DNA of 64,000 bases from Janthinobacterium sp. GW458P (GCF_002127585.1 NZ_NEGZ01000001.1:403774-467773); one strand, 5' to 3'; counted from the stretch's first letter, positions 27,227 through 36,492 are shown. The notes: a model not told the origin generated them from the sequence alone. Program-made: numbers and translations.

Positions 27227-28495
27227 TCAGGTAGTACGTTCTTGATGGCGCAGCATGGACCACAGTATCACCATCGGGAAGACCAGCATGATGATGCCAA
27301 TGTTCAAAGTTAGCGAGCTCGTCGTCAGGCCAAAAATCATGTAGCAGGTGCACAGTACCACGCCGGCCAGCGCATACGGCTGGGCTGGGCTGGCGCTGTG
27401 GCGCAAGGCGCGGGCAAACAGGGCCAGCGGCGCAAGGAAGAGCAGCAACAGGGCCAGCAGGCCAGTGATGCCGCGTTTGACCAATGTGTCGAGATAGTCA
27501 TTGTGGGCATTGGTATAGTTACTGATGACGTCGCTCATTTTTCCTTCTGCCACCATGATGCGTTTTTCCTCCAGATAACCAGTACGGCCGATGCCCATCC
27601 ACACGTGCTCGCTTGACATCAGCAGGGCCGTGCGCCACATCTCAAGACGTTGGCCGACGGACGACCACTTGAGGTCAGCGCCGTATTCAAAATCTTGCAT
27701 CTCATTGACAGCGATATCCATCCGTTTGCGTATCTGGGAGTTGGGCAATGCGTAGGTAAGCGAGCCCAGTGTGATGATGATGACAATGACCGCTCCTATG
27801 ATATAGCGTTTGTCATGTGTTTTTGCATGGTGCAGTGCAATGATCCCCGTACAGACAGGCAAAACCAGCCAACCGCCGCGACTGCCACTGACGATGGAAC
27901 CGAGGACGCCAGCCAAGGTGCCTGCGAGGATTAATAATGTCCATGTCGTACGATTGCGTTGTTCACGAGCCCAGCCCAAGCCGCAAAGGAGTAGCATGCC
28001 TAGCAACATGCTGGCATTGCCGTAGTGAATAGCATTGCTGGTTGCCGCTTGTGGACGCTCCAAATGCAGGACGATCAATTGCCAAAACGCCAGTGCAGCG
28101 CTTGCGATTGCCCCGATGGCAACTCCACTCCACCACGCTGCGGGGCGAGGCGGATAGGCGAGCAGTAACAGCAGTACCGGTGCTGCCAGTAGCGCGCGCA
28201 GAGGGATGTCGAGTTCGCGCGTCGGATCGGCGTGGTACAGCATGTTTGCCGTGAAAACGAAGAAATACAATAGTAGCGTGCCCAGCAGCAGATAATCCTG
28301 GCGCTGCAGATTCAGGCGGGGCCGTTTCCATAGCAGACAGGTGCTGGCAAGCAGAAGGGGTAAAGCCCCGAATGAGTATCCGCTGGTAACTGCCAACGAC
28401 AATGCAGAAAAAAGAAATATACAAATAGAAGTCAGACCGAGCATGAATATCCTTGGTAACGCATATCGTCGCCAATCTGGCAACTGTAGCAACAT
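27227..28495 (-). CDS. O-antigen ligase family protein (WaaL-like)
   Basis: 422 residues with about 11 spans and a large loop near residues 240-330. The loop ends in YTNAHNDYLDTLVKRGITGLLALLLL, which contains the conserved histidine region of the O-antigen ligase/polymerase family. Next to msbA and a GT9 gene, ligation of O-antigen to lipid A-core is the best guess, whereas the polymerase candidate is in the cluster at 4995. Its 5' half is more AT-rich than the genes on either side. The start is ATG 28495 (MLLQLPDWRR); ATG 28441 would remove part of the first span. Confidence 0.8.
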   Translation of the reverse strand: MLLQLPDWRRYALPRIFMLGLTSICIFLFSALSLAVTSGYSFGALPLLLASTCLLWKRPRLNLQRQDYLLLGTLLLYFFVFTANMLYHADPTRELDIPLRALLAAPVLLLLLAYPPRPAAWWSGVAIGAIASAALAFWQLIVLHLERPQAATSNAIHYGNASMLLGMLLLCGLGWAREQRNRTTWTLLILAGTLAGVLGSIVSGSRGGWLVLPVCTGIIALHHAKTHDKRYIIGAVIVIIITLGSLTYALPNSQIRKRMDIAVNEMQDFEYGADLKWSSVGQRLEMWRTALLMSSEHVWMGIGRTGYLEEKRIMVAEGKMSDVISNYTNAHNDYLDTLVKRGITGLLALLLLFLAPLALFARALRHSASPAQPYALAGVVLCTCYMIFGLTTSSLTLNIGIIMLVFPMVILWSMLRHQERTT

Positions 28496-28590
28496 AAAGT
28501 AGCCGTCATTGTAATCGAAGGTTTATGCAAAAATACCTTCAGATAATTTCATTGTTGGCAACTATCCAGGATAGACCAAGGGGAAGCGAG

Positions 28591-28620
28591 AAAAACCATG
28601 GTTTTTGGCCATGGTTTTTT
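28591..28620. terminator. Symmetric intrinsic terminator downstream of the malic enzyme gene
   Basis: AAAAACCATGG (28591-28601) pairs with CCATGGTTTTT (28609-28619) around a 7-base loop. T runs follow the stem on both strands. It lies 60 bases past the malic enzyme stop and would end that leftward transcript. The 28496-28679 gap holds nothing else that I recognise. Confidence 0.75.
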
Positions 28621-28679
28621 TGTAAGCAATGGTAACTTGCTATGGTTTTGCTAAGGGCAGAGCGTCTTTCTCATGCGCT

Positions 28680-29936
28680 TCAGGCAGTCGCCGGCACGCG
28701 CGTGGCCACGCCGGTGGCGATTGCCGCTTGCGAGACGGCCGGGGCGACCCAGCTGCGCAGGCGCTCGTCGAACGGCGATGGTATCAGTTGCAGCGGCGTC
28801 AGCGCGCTGGTTTCGTGGCCTGGCAATGGTTCCTTGGCCAGTGCGGCGATGGCGCGCACGCAGGCCAGCTTCATTTCTTCATTGATGGTGGTGGCGCCCA
28901 CGTCGAGCGCGCCGCGGAAGATGTAGGGGAAGCACAGCACGTTGTTGATCTGGTTCGGGTAGTCCGAGCGGCCCGTGGCGACGATGGCGTCGTCGCGCAC
29001 GGCGTGCACTTTTTCCGGGGCGATTTCTGGATGCGGATTGGCCAGGGCGAAGATCAGCGGCTTGGCGGCCATCGATTCGACCATCTGCGCGCTCACCACG
29101 CCGCCCTTCGAGACGCCGATGAAGATGTCGGCGCCGACCATGGCGTCAGCCAGGTCGCGGTCGCTCGTGTCATTCGCGTAGCGTGCCTTGTTCTCTTCCA
29201 TGTTGGCGTCGCGGCCCGGATAGATCACGCCCTGGCTGTCGCAGACCTTCAGCAGCGACTTGTTCAGGCCGAGCGAGACGAGCAGGTCCAGGCAGGCGAT
29301 CGAGGCGGCGCCGGCGCCCGAGACGGCCACCTTGACGTTGCCGATATCCTTGCCCACCAGTTCCAGGCCGTTCAGGATGCCGGCCGCGACGATGATGGCC
29401 GTGCCATGCTGATCGTCATGGAAGACGGGAATGTTCATGCGCTTGCGCAATTGTTGCTCGATATAGAAGCAGTCGGGCGCCTTGATGTCTTCCAGGTTGA
29501 TGCCGCCGAAGGTCGGCTCCATGCGCACCACGGTGTCGATGAACAGGTCGGGATCGTTTTCCGCCAGTTCGATGTCGAACACGTCGACGTCGGCAAACTG
29601 CTTGAACAGGCAAGCCTTGCCTTCCATCACGGGTTTGCTGGCCAGCGGGCCGATATCGCCCAGGCCCAGTACGGCCGTGCCGTTGGTGATCACGGCCACC
29701 AGGTTGCTGCGCGAGGTGTAGGTGCCGGCCGTGCGCGGATCGTCCACGATGGCTTCGCAGGCGAACGCCACGCCCGGCGAGTACGCCAGGGTCAGGGCGC
29801 GGGCATCGCCCAGCGGTTTGGTTGGCGTGACGGAAATCTTGCCTGCGCGCGGTTCGGCGTGATAGGCGAGGGCGGCTTCTTTCAGGTTGAAAGTTTCGCC
29901 GTTCTGGTCGGCGTGCTTGCTGTGGGAAGTAGACAT
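28680..29936 (-). CDS. NADP-type malic enzyme, short form without phosphotransacetylase domain
   Basis: 418 residues. Oxidative decarboxylation of malate to pyruvate. The malic N-terminal domain shows [14 protein letters not shown] and [19 protein letters not shown]; the NAD(P)-binding domain has [36 protein letters not shown] and [11 protein letters not shown]. Proteobacterial MaeB proteins usually carry a C-terminal phosphotransacetylase-like domain of about 330 residues, which is absent here, as in the shorter bacterial type. Start MSTSHSKH at 29936. Two LacI-type operators lie upstream in the gap shared with a divergent LacI-family regulator. Confidence 0.92.
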   Translation of the reverse strand: MSTSHSKHADQNGETFNLKEAALAYHAEPRAGKISVTPTKPLGDARALTLAYSPGVAFACEAIVDDPRTAGTYTSRSNLVAVITNGTAVLGLGDIGPLASKPVMEGKACLFKQFADVDVFDIELAENDPDLFIDTVVRMEPTFGGINLEDIKAPDCFYIEQQLRKRMNIPVFHDDQHGTAIIVAAGILNGLELVGKDIGNVKVAVSGAGAASIACLDLLVSLGLNKSLLKVCDSQGVIYPGRDANMEENKARYANDTSDRDLADAMVGADIFIGVSKGGVVSAQMVESMAAKPLIFALANPHPEIAPEKVHAVRDDAIVATGRSDYPNQINNVLCFPYIFRGALDVGATTINEEMKLACVRAIAALAKEPLPGHETSALTPLQLIPSPFDERLRSWVAPAVSQAAIATGVATRVPATA

Positions 29937-29989
29937 AGGAATTCTGGGAAGGGCATACAGGGCCCGAGTGGTCAATCTGAGCCATGTTA

Positions 29990-30003
29990 TGCAAGCGTTT
30001 GCA
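29990..30003. promoter_or_regulatory. LacI-family operator 1
   Basis: TGCAAGCGTTTGCA fits the LacI/PurR-type operator pattern TGnAAnCGnTTnCA at every fixed position, with the central CG typical for regulators that insert a hinge helix. It lies 54 bases upstream of the malic enzyme ATG. Confidence 0.75.
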
Positions 30004-30067
30004 CGCTGTCAAGGCTCGTTTGAGGGGAAGTCGATCAAAACCGCTTTGGGCGAGGGCTTTATTTCAA

Positions 30068-30081
30068 TGCAAGCGTTTGCT
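30068..30081. promoter_or_regulatory. LacI-family operator 2
   Basis: TGCAAGCGTTTGCT repeats the first operator with a single change at the last base. It starts 78 bases from operator 1 and 76 bases before the regulator ATG at 30144, placed to act on the regulator's own promoter or, by looping, on both. Confidence 0.7.
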
Positions 30082-30143
30082 CGGTTTTTGACGGGATGGG
30101 GATTTTTTGCGATAAAATCGCGGTATTGCGATCCGGGAAGCCC

Positions 30144-31175
30144 ATGACAAACAAGAACCCCACCTTAAGCGACGTAGCGCGGGCCAGCGGCGTGCATTTT
30201 TCCACCGTCTCGCGCGTGATGAATCCGGCAACGCGGCAAATGGTCAGCGCCGAAGTGGCGGCACGCGTGCTGGCCGAGGCGGGACGGCTGGGCTACCGGC
30301 CAAACCGCGCCGCTTCCACCTTGGTCACGCGCAAGTCGCGCATCATCGGCGTGGTCTTGCCGGATATCACGAATGCCGTGTTCCCCCCCATCCTGCTGGG
30401 CATCGAGGAAGGCTTGCGCAAGCATGGCTACCTGGCCATCGTCGCCAATGTGGGCGCCGACGAGGAAGAGCAGTTGTTTGTCATTAACCGCCTGCTGGGG
30501 CAGCAGGTCGATGGCCTGATCCTGGCCACGGCGCGTCGCGATGATCCCGTCATCAAGATGTGCATCGACCAGAACGTGCCCGTGGTCACCGTCAACCGCA
30601 GCGACGAGACGGGCGTCGCTTCCTGCGTCGTCAGCGATGACGTGGTCGGCATGCGCCTGGCCGTCGAGCACCTGCTGGCGCTGGGCCACCGCCATATCGC
30701 GCACATTGCGGGACCGGAAAACCTGTCCACGGGCCACGTGCGCCGCCTGGGCTTCCTGGCCGCCATCCAGGCCAGCGAACTCGATCCGTCGCAGGCGTTC
30801 GTCTTCGAGAGCAGCGGTTACTCGCGCGAATGCGGCAAGGCGGCCCTGCTGGAACTGCTGCGCCAGTCGCCGCAGACGACGGCCGTGGTGGCCGGCAGCG
30901 ACCTGGTGGCCATCGGCTGCTATGACGCCATCCGCGAGCTGGGCTTGAGTTGCCCCGAAGATATTTCCGTGGTGGGCCACAACGATATGCCCTATATGGA
31001 CATGATCCGTCCGCCGTTGAGCACCATCCGCATCCGCCATCATGGCATCGGCACGGAAGCGGCGCGCCTGATCCTGCAAACCATCGATACACCCGATGCC
31101 GCCGTGCTGGACGTGCGCCTGAAGCCGGAACTCGTGGTGCGCGAGTCGACGGCGCCGCCGCGCGCTTGCCGCTGA
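30144..31175 (+). CDS. LacI-family transcriptional regulator
   Basis: 343 residues. The N-terminal helix-turn-helix PTLSDVARASGVHFSTVSRV is followed by the hinge region and a periplasmic-binding-like effector domain (IIGVVLPDITNAVFPPIL, VVTVNRSDETGV, LGHRHIAHIAGP, TTAVVAGSDLVAIGCYDAI). Divergent from the malic enzyme gene with two matched operators between, so it very likely controls that gene and itself. The ligand is unknown; an organic acid or a sugar linked to malate metabolism would fit. The ATG at 30144 gives the proper distance to the HTH. Confidence 0.93.
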   Translation: MTNKNPTLSDVARASGVHFSTVSRVMNPATRQMVSAEVAARVLAEAGRLGYRPNRAASTLVTRKSRIIGVVLPDITNAVFPPILLGIEEGLRKHGYLAIVANVGADEEEQLFVINRLLGQQVDGLILATARRDDPVIKMCIDQNVPVVTVNRSDETGVASCVVSDDVVGMRLAVEHLLALGHRHIAHIAGPENLSTGHVRRLGFLAAIQASELDPSQAFVFESSGYSRECGKAALLELLRQSPQTTAVVAGSDLVAIGCYDAIRELGLSCPEDISVVGHNDMPYMDMIRPPLSTIRIRHHGIGTEAARLILQTIDTPDAAVLDVRLKPELVVRESTAPPRACR

Positions 31176-31209
31176 TTGCGCTTGTTTTGCTTGAGTATGT
31201 TTAAATCTT

Positions 31210-31228
31210 GATATTGATAATGATCAAG
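31210..31228. promoter_or_regulatory. Possible Fur-like box
   Basis: GATATTGATAATGATCAAG matches the 19-base Fur consensus at about 14 positions. It is 62 bases before the start of the unknown gene at 31290. The sequence is short and AT-rich, so chance similarity is possible. Confidence 0.35.
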
Positions 31229-31289
31229 ACAAAACCATGCAGATGACAGGCAAGCAACAACAGCGGCGCTCGCCTCGGCGGGGCAGCTG

Positions 31290-31757
31290 ATGCCGAAGAA
31301 TTTCGGCATGCCCGGCAATGCCTGGCGCTATGCGCTGGGCAGCGACTATGGCTATTGCTCTCCCTTGCTCGAAGGCATAGAGTTTGAAAACGAGTGGGTG
31401 ACGATACGCGAATCGGCGATCCGCATCCGCGCCGGCTATGCCTGGGATGGCTGTTCGCCCTGCATCAGCGTGCTCGGCCTGTTTTACGTGGGCACGCCCG
31501 ATGGCGCGCAGCACCTGGGCCTGCCGGCGACCTATCATGCCAGCCTCGTGCATGACGTGCTGTGCCAGTGGCGCGCCGATATTCCCGTGACCCGCGCGCA
31601 GTCGATCGCCATTTTCCATCAATTGCTCAAGGAAGTACGTTTTCCCCTGGCGGGACTGTATGCGGGCGCTGTTTTCCTCTTCGGGCCGCGGCGCGCTTTC
31701 ATGCCGCCCGCCGCGCGCGCCGCGGCCCTTGCACCATCGCGTTCCCACCCGACGTAG
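31290..31757 (+). CDS. Unknown protein, DUF1353-like pattern
   Basis: 155 residues. IRIRAGYAWDGCSP, GTPDGAQHLGLPATYHASLVHDVLCQW and a final FGPRRAF resemble the arrangement seen in DUF1353-type and phage-associated hypothetical proteins (a W-D-G-x-S element followed by an ASxxHD element). The match is by eye only. One possible hydrophobic segment lies at about 120-133. The start codon overlaps the stop of a 17-codon reading frame at 31237-31290. A possible Fur box lies upstream. Function unknown. Confidence 0.55.
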   Translation: MPKNFGMPGNAWRYALGSDYGYCSPLLEGIEFENEWVTIRESAIRIRAGYAWDGCSPCISVLGLFYVGTPDGAQHLGLPATYHASLVHDVLCQWRADIPVTRAQSIAIFHQLLKEVRFPLAGLYAGAVFLFGPRRAFMPPAARAAALAPSRSHPT

Positions 31758-31841
31758 CAGGAAAGCGCCGGCAAGGCATGCCGGCGCTGTCGCAAGGTGT
31801 TAAACTGGCGCCCCTCATCGTTTCTCTTGCCCTCTATCGCC

Positions 31842-32381
31842 ATGACCAAAACCAATACGCCATCCCCCAAACGCCGCGAAGAGGGCGTCGCCAAGCTGAC
31901 CGTCAATCCCTTCCTGGACGCCGAGTTTTATGCGCGCATGCGCGATTACACGGAACGCGATGCGGCCATCATCAAGGAACTGAAAGCGATCGCCGAGATT
32001 CGCGCTGGCAACAAGCAGCCCGATCCGCGTCTGGCGCCGTCGCTGACCGCCCTGCGCAGCACCGTCAAAAAGGGCCTGACTTTCGGCGAGATGCTCGACC
32101 GCATGGCCGCCGGCAAGGAAAAAGGCCTGTGGGAACCGTGGATGACGACCTTCGGCATCGAGATCCGCGCCGTCAACTACGGCGCCGGTCCGCGCAACGC
32201 CTGCCTGGTGCTGGACCTGGCGGCCAACGCCCCTGCACACGCGATGTTCGCCAAGGCGGGCATCCAGAACTGGCGCAGCCTCGCCGCCGACGACTGCTCC
32301 GTCGTGCGTTCGGAAAAGGCCACGGAGACCACACCGTTGAAAGTGTATGCCGTGTTTTACCTGGACCCGCTGCCCGCCTGA
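31842..32381 (+). CDS. Hypothetical protein
   Basis: 179 residues from ATG 31842 (MTKTNTPSPKRR). Lysine-rich N-terminus, then a mixed alpha/beta region with no signal peptide or membrane span; YARMRDYTERDAAIIKEL looks helical and ACLVLDLAANAPAHAMF strand-like. I recognise no family. Codon use is the same GC-rich style as the surrounding core genes and the frame is intact, which supports a real gene. It ends 4 bases from the end of the convergent LysE-type gene. Confidence 0.6.
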   Translation: MTKTNTPSPKRREEGVAKLTVNPFLDAEFYARMRDYTERDAAIIKELKAIAEIRAGNKQPDPRLAPSLTALRSTVKKGLTFGEMLDRMAAGKEKGLWEPWMTTFGIEIRAVNYGAGPRNACLVLDLAANAPAHAMFAKAGIQNWRSLAADDCSVVRSEKATETTPLKVYAVFYLDPLPA

Positions 32382-32385
32382 TCCG

Positions 32386-33015
32386 TCAGACACTGCTGCT
32401 GGCGACATTTACCAGCAGCAGCACCGCCAGCACGATCAGCATCACGCCCGATAGCCGCTCCAGGCTCGGCAGCGCGCGCGCGAAGCGCTGCCGCAGCGTG
32501 CCATTGCCGATGGCCAGCGCCACCGCCATGTCCCACGCCAGCACGGCACACACCATCCACACGCCATACAGCACGACCGAGCCGCTGTCCGTTTGCCGGC
32601 TGGCGACGACGGACGCCAGACTCACGTAGAACAGCGCATTCTTCGGATTCAGGATGGCAGACAGGAAACCCATGCCCAGGCCGTTGCGCCAGTGCGCCTT
32701 GCCGGGCGTGGCGGCCGGCGCTGCCGTCAGCGTCGTGGTGCCCGCATGGCGCAGGAATAGCCCGCCGAGGTACAGCAGATAAGCGCAGCCCGCCAATTGC
32801 ACGGCGATAAACAGGGGACTGCCCGGATGCAGCACGGCGACGCCGCCAAACGCCGCCACGATGAACACGCCATTGGCCAGTGCGATGCCGATGCACGCTG
32901 GCATGGCGCCGCGCCAGCCGTGCGCCAGCGCGCTGCGGGCGACGAGGAAAAAATCGGGCCCCGGCGACAGCAGCGCGAGGAAGTGGGCGGCGGCGATAAG
33001 GAGAAAATCCTGCAT
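32386..33015 (-). CDS. LysE/RhtB family amino-acid exporter
   Basis: 209 residues with about six spans. The family signature is at the N-terminus: FLALLSPGPDFFLVARSAL, followed by GIALANGVFI and NPKNALFYVSLASV in the middle. Exports amino acids or related small molecules across the inner membrane. Start MQDFLLIAAAH at 33015; open frame continues upstream but lacks family similarity and reaches the AraC gene. That regulator gene lies 79 bases upstream on the same strand and may control it. Confidence 0.9.
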   Translation of the reverse strand: MQDFLLIAAAHFLALLSPGPDFFLVARSALAHGWRGAMPACIGIALANGVFIVAAFGGVAVLHPGSPLFIAVQLAGCAYLLYLGGLFLRHAGTTTLTAAPAATPGKAHWRNGLGMGFLSAILNPKNALFYVSLASVVASRQTDSGSVVLYGVWMVCAVLAWDMAVALAIGNGTLRQRFARALPSLERLSGVMLIVLAVLLLVNVASSSV

Positions 33016-33094
33016 GAAACGCGACTCCGGCAATGGCGATGCGCGAGTATGCGGGGGGACGCTCCGGTCTGTATTGAAGAAAATTGCAGGCGCT

Positions 33095-33877
33095 TCAGCC
33101 GCGATAGCGTCCCGGCGTGATGCCGGCATGCGCCTTGAAGACGCGCTGCAGGTGGCTCTGGTCGGCAAACCCCAGCTCACAGGCGATGTCGGCCAGGGCG
33201 TTGCCCGCCTGCAAGCCGCTGCGCGCGCGGTTGACGCCCAGATTCAGCTGGTAGGCATGCGGCGTCATGCCGGTGGCGGCGCGGAAGGCGCGGATCAGCT
33301 GGTAGCGGCTCATGCCGGCCAGTTCGGCCAGTTGCGCCAGGCTGGCCAGCGGTTGAGACTGCAGCTGCTGCACTACCGGGCGTAGTTGCATCGGGATGCG
33401 GGCAGCGTGCGAGGGGAGGGGGATTGCCCCGCAGGCATCGGCACAGGCGTGTAGCAAGGCCAGCAGGGCCTCTTGCTTGGCGGCCGCGGCTGCGGGCGAG
33501 AACAGTAGCGCATTCATGGCACAGAACTGCGCATACAGGACAGGTTCGTGCAGTACGCTGGCGCTGCTTGCATCCAGCTGCGGCACGTGGCTATGCAGCC
33601 ACTGCGCATCGAGATGCAGCATCTGGTAGCTCCAGACGGCGTCAGGCAGGGGATTGCAGGCGTGCACGCAGCCGGCCGGCACCAGCACCAGGCTGCCATT
33701 GCCAAGAGCCACCTTGCCCTCATTGCTGCCCGTAAAGATGCTGCCGCCCGAATCGACGGCGCCGATGGAAAACGTGGGATGGCTGTGCGGCTTGTAGCAC
33801 GCCCGGCTGTGGCACGCGCGCCGGCTTTCCACGTGGGGTAGAAGCGGATCGCGCCAGAAGGTCGTGCTGCCGGGCAT
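33095..33877 (-). CDS. AraC-family transcriptional regulator
   Basis: 260 residues. N-terminal cupin-like sensor part (KPHSHPTFSIGAVDSGG, LVLVPAGCVHACNPLP) and a C-terminal double helix-turn-helix (LAQLAELAGMSRYQLIRAFR, ALADIACELGFADQSHLQRVFK, ITPGRYRG). This layout matches AraC regulators that often sit beside LysE-type exporters, as here. It begins 2 bases after the end of rng and may be read from the same transcript. Confidence 0.92.
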   Translation of the reverse strand: MPGSTTFWRDPLLPHVESRRACHSRACYKPHSHPTFSIGAVDSGGSIFTGSNEGKVALGNGSLVLVPAGCVHACNPLPDAVWSYQMLHLDAQWLHSHVPQLDASSASVLHEPVLYAQFCAMNALLFSPAAAAAKQEALLALLHACADACGAIPLPSHAARIPMQLRPVVQQLQSQPLASLAQLAELAGMSRYQLIRAFRAATGMTPHAYQLNLGVNRARSGLQAGNALADIACELGFADQSHLQRVFKAHAGITPGRYRG

Positions 33878-33879
33878 GA

Positions 33880-35343
33880 CTACATCAAAATCACGTCGTA
33901 CTGCTCCTGGTGGTAGGCATTTTCCACCTGCAGCGAAATTTTCTTGCCGATGAAATCACCGAGCATGGCCAGGTGCTGCGATTCTTCCTCTAAAAACAAA
34001 TCGACGACTTCCTGCGAGGCGAGGATGCGGAATTCGCGCGGGTTGAACTGCTTCGCTTCGCGCAGCAGTTCGCGCAGGATTTCATAGCAGATCGTGCGCG
34101 AGGTCTTGACTTGGCCCTTGCCGGCGCAGGCGGGGCACGGTTCGCACAGGATGTGGGCGAGCGACTCGCGCGTGCGCTTGCGCGTCATTTCCACCAGGCC
34201 CAGCGGGGAGAAATTGCTCACCGAGACCTTGGTGCGGTCGCGCGACAAGGTGCGTTTCAGTTCGGCCAGCACGGCGTTGCGGTGCTCGGCATTGTCCATG
34301 TCGATGAAGTCGAGGATGATGATGCCGCCCAGGTTGCGCAGGCGCAGCTGGCGCGCGATGGCGTGCGCCGCTTCCAGGTTGGTCTTGAAAATCGTGTCGG
34401 CGAAATTGCGCCCGCCGACAAAGCCGCCCGTGTTGACGTCGATGGTGGTCATCGCTTCCGTCTGGTCGACGATCAGGTAGCCGCCCGATTTCAGGTCGAC
34501 CCGGCGCCCCAGCGCGCGCAAAATTTCTTCTTCCACGCCATATAAATCGAACAGCGGGCGCTCGCCCGTGTAGTGCTGCAGGCGCGTCAATTCGCTGGGC
34601 GTGTAGATTTCCGCGAACTCGCGCAATTTCACGTAGTTTTCGCGCGAATCGACCTGGATGGTGGCCGTTTCATCGCCGACGAAGTCGCGCAGCACGCGCT
34701 GCGCCAGGTTCAAGTCCTGGTGCAGCAGGCTGGTGGCGGGACGCGTGCGCGCGCCGTGCGTGATCGTGCTCCAGGTTTTTCTCAGGTAGTCGACGTCCGC
34801 CTTCAGGTCCGCGTCGGACGCGTCCTCGGCCATGGTACGCACGATATAGCCGCCCTTTTCGTCGGGCGGCAGCAGGCTTTGCAGGCGCACGCGCAACTGC
34901 TCGCGTTCCGCTTCCTTCTCGATTTTCTGCGAGATGCCGATGTGTTTGTCTTGCGGCAGGTAGACCAGCATGCGTCCGGCGATGGAAATCTGCGTCGACA
35001 GGCGCGCGCCCTTGGTGCCGATCGGGTCCTTGATCACCTGCACCGTCAGCACCTGGCCGTCAAACAGGATTTTTTCGATCGGCGCCGGCGTGGCGTTCTG
35101 GCCGTCGTGGCCGCGCGCTTCCCAGATGTCGGCCACGTGCAAAAAGGCCGCGCGTTCCAGGCCGATGTCGATGAAGGCCGACTGCATGCCCGGCAATACC
35201 CGCACCACTTTGCCGGAATACACATTGCCGGCCAGGCCGCGCGTGAGCGTGCGCTCGATGTGCAGTTCCTGCACGGCGCCCTGCAGGATGAGGGCGACGC
35301 GGGTTTCTTGCGGCGTGATATTGATCAGGATGTCTTCGTTCAT
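33880..35343 (-). CDS. rng: Ribonuclease G
   Basis: 487 residues, the length of RNase G rather than RNase E (no long C-terminal scaffold). N-terminal S1 domain (NVYSGKVVRVLPGMQSAFIDI), catalytic metal-binding aspartates at about 302 (TTIDVNTGGFVGG) and 345 (IIILDFIDM), and a Zn-link CPAC at about 403-406. It cuts the 5' end of 16S rRNA precursors and degrades some mRNAs. Follows maf by 43 bases at the end of a long housekeeping operon. Confidence 0.95.
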   Translation of the reverse strand: MNEDILINITPQETRVALILQGAVQELHIERTLTRGLAGNVYSGKVVRVLPGMQSAFIDIGLERAAFLHVADIWEARGHDGQNATPAPIEKILFDGQVLTVQVIKDPIGTKGARLSTQISIAGRMLVYLPQDKHIGISQKIEKEAEREQLRVRLQSLLPPDEKGGYIVRTMAEDASDADLKADVDYLRKTWSTITHGARTRPATSLLHQDLNLAQRVLRDFVGDETATIQVDSRENYVKLREFAEIYTPSELTRLQHYTGERPLFDLYGVEEEILRALGRRVDLKSGGYLIVDQTEAMTTIDVNTGGFVGGRNFADTIFKTNLEAAHAIARQLRLRNLGGIIILDFIDMDNAEHRNAVLAELKRTLSRDRTKVSVSNFSPLGLVEMTRKRTRESLAHILCEPCPACAGKGQVKTSRTICYEILRELLREAKQFNPREFRILASQEVVDLFLEEESQHLAMLGDFIGKKISLQVENAYHQEQYDVILM

Positions 35344-35386
35344 GGAGGCGCGGGAGTGGAGGCAACGAATGACATCATACCCGTGT

Positions 35387-36007
35387 TCAGGGCAAGGGCA
35401 AACCTGCCAGCCGTAGCAACTGTGCAGTTTCGTACAGGGGCAGGCCCATGATGCCGGAATGGCTGCCTTCGATGTGCTCGACGAACAGCGCGGCGCTGCC
35501 CTGGATGCCGTAGCCGCCGGCCTTGTCGTAGGGTTCCGGCGTGGCGCAATACGCAGCGATGGAGGCGGGCGAGAGTACGCCGAAGCGCACTTGCGACACC
35601 TGCGTGCGCTGCTCGGCGAAATCCTTGTAGTGTACGGCGATCGAGGTGAGTACTTCGTGCGTGCGTCCCGACAGCTGCTGCAGCATGGCCACGGCTTCCT
35701 CCCGGCCCGCCGGCTTGCCGAGGATGACGCCGTCGATGGTGACGGTGGTGTCGGCCGCCAGCACGGGGCGCGGCGTCAGGTGGCGGCGGCGCACGAGGTC
35801 CCAGGCAAAGGCGGCTTTTTCATTCGCCACGCGGGCCACATAGTCGAGCGCAGACTCGCCATCGAGGACTTCCTCGGTGACGTCGGCGCCGCGCGGGCCG
35901 TCGCTGCGCAGCAGCAGCAATTCGAAATCGATGCCGATCTGGCGCAGCAGTTCGCGCCGGCGCGGGCTTTTGGAAGCGAGATAGATCTTGTTATCAGCCG
36001 GTTTCAT
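35387..36007 (-). CDS. maf: Maf-like nucleoside triphosphate pyrophosphatase (YhdE type)
   Basis: 206 residues beginning MKPADNKIYLASKSPRRRELL. The SKSPRR element near the N-terminus, ADTTVTIDGVILGKP and YDKAGGYGIQGSAALFVEHIEG are the conserved Maf blocks. Members hydrolyse dTTP/UTP or modified nucleotides to monophosphates. It starts 8 bases after the end of rlmH; the longer frame upstream overlaps rlmH and is not used. Confidence 0.93.
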   Translation of the reverse strand: MKPADNKIYLASKSPRRRELLRQIGIDFELLLLRSDGPRGADVTEEVLDGESALDYVARVANEKAAFAWDLVRRRHLTPRPVLAADTTVTIDGVILGKPAGREEAVAMLQQLSGRTHEVLTSIAVHYKDFAEQRTQVSQVRFGVLSPASIAAYCATPEPYDKAGGYGIQGSAALFVEHIEGSHSGIMGLPLYETAQLLRLAGLPLP

Positions 36008-36015
36008 GGGGAAGT

Positions 36016-36486
36016 TCAGACGCGGTGATAGGGATGGTTTTGCGTGATCGACCAGGCGCGGTACAACTGCTCGGCAAGGATCACACGCACCACGCCGTGC
36101 GGCAGGGTCATGCTGGAAATGCGCAGCATGCCTTCGGCACGTGCCTTGAGTTGCGGATCGAGGCCGTCGGCGCCGCCGATCAGGAAAGCCGTATCGCGGC
36201 CATCCTGCTGCCACGCCATCAATTGCTGCGACAGGCCGACGCTGGTCAGGTCCTTGCCGCGTTCGTCGAGGGCGATGATGCGCACGCCCTTGGGCAAGAC
36301 GGCTTCGATGCGTTCACGTTCCAGCGCCATCGCCGTGGCGGCGGTCTTGCTGCCGGAACGCTCCACCGGCTTGATTTCCTTCAGCACGATGCGCAATTCC
36401 GGCGGCATGCGCTTCGCGTATTCCGCGAAGCCCGTCTCTATCCACGCCGGCATTTTATGGCCGACTGCAGCGATGATGAGCTGCAT
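36016..36486 (-). CDS. rlmH: 23S rRNA (pseudouridine1915-N3)-methyltransferase
   Basis: 156 residues, full length for RlmH, a SPOUT-type methyltransferase acting on assembled 70S ribosomes. [15 protein letters not shown] at the N-terminus, [25 protein letters not shown] (SAM-binding knot) and the terminal [15 protein letters not shown] are conserved. It follows rsfS by 6 bases, a very common pairing. Confidence 0.97.
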   Translation of the reverse strand: MQLIIAAVGHKMPAWIETGFAEYAKRMPPELRIVLKEIKPVERSGSKTAATAMALERERIEAVLPKGVRIIALDERGKDLTSVGLSQQLMAWQQDGRDTAFLIGGADGLDPQLKARAEGMLRISSMTLPHGVVRVILAEQLYRAWSITQNHPYHRV

Positions 36487-36492
36487 CGATGC

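Noticed and set aside
25625-27313. Long open frame opposite msbA, rich in Gln, His, Gly and Ala
   Set aside because: Typical antisense shadow of a high-GC coding region.
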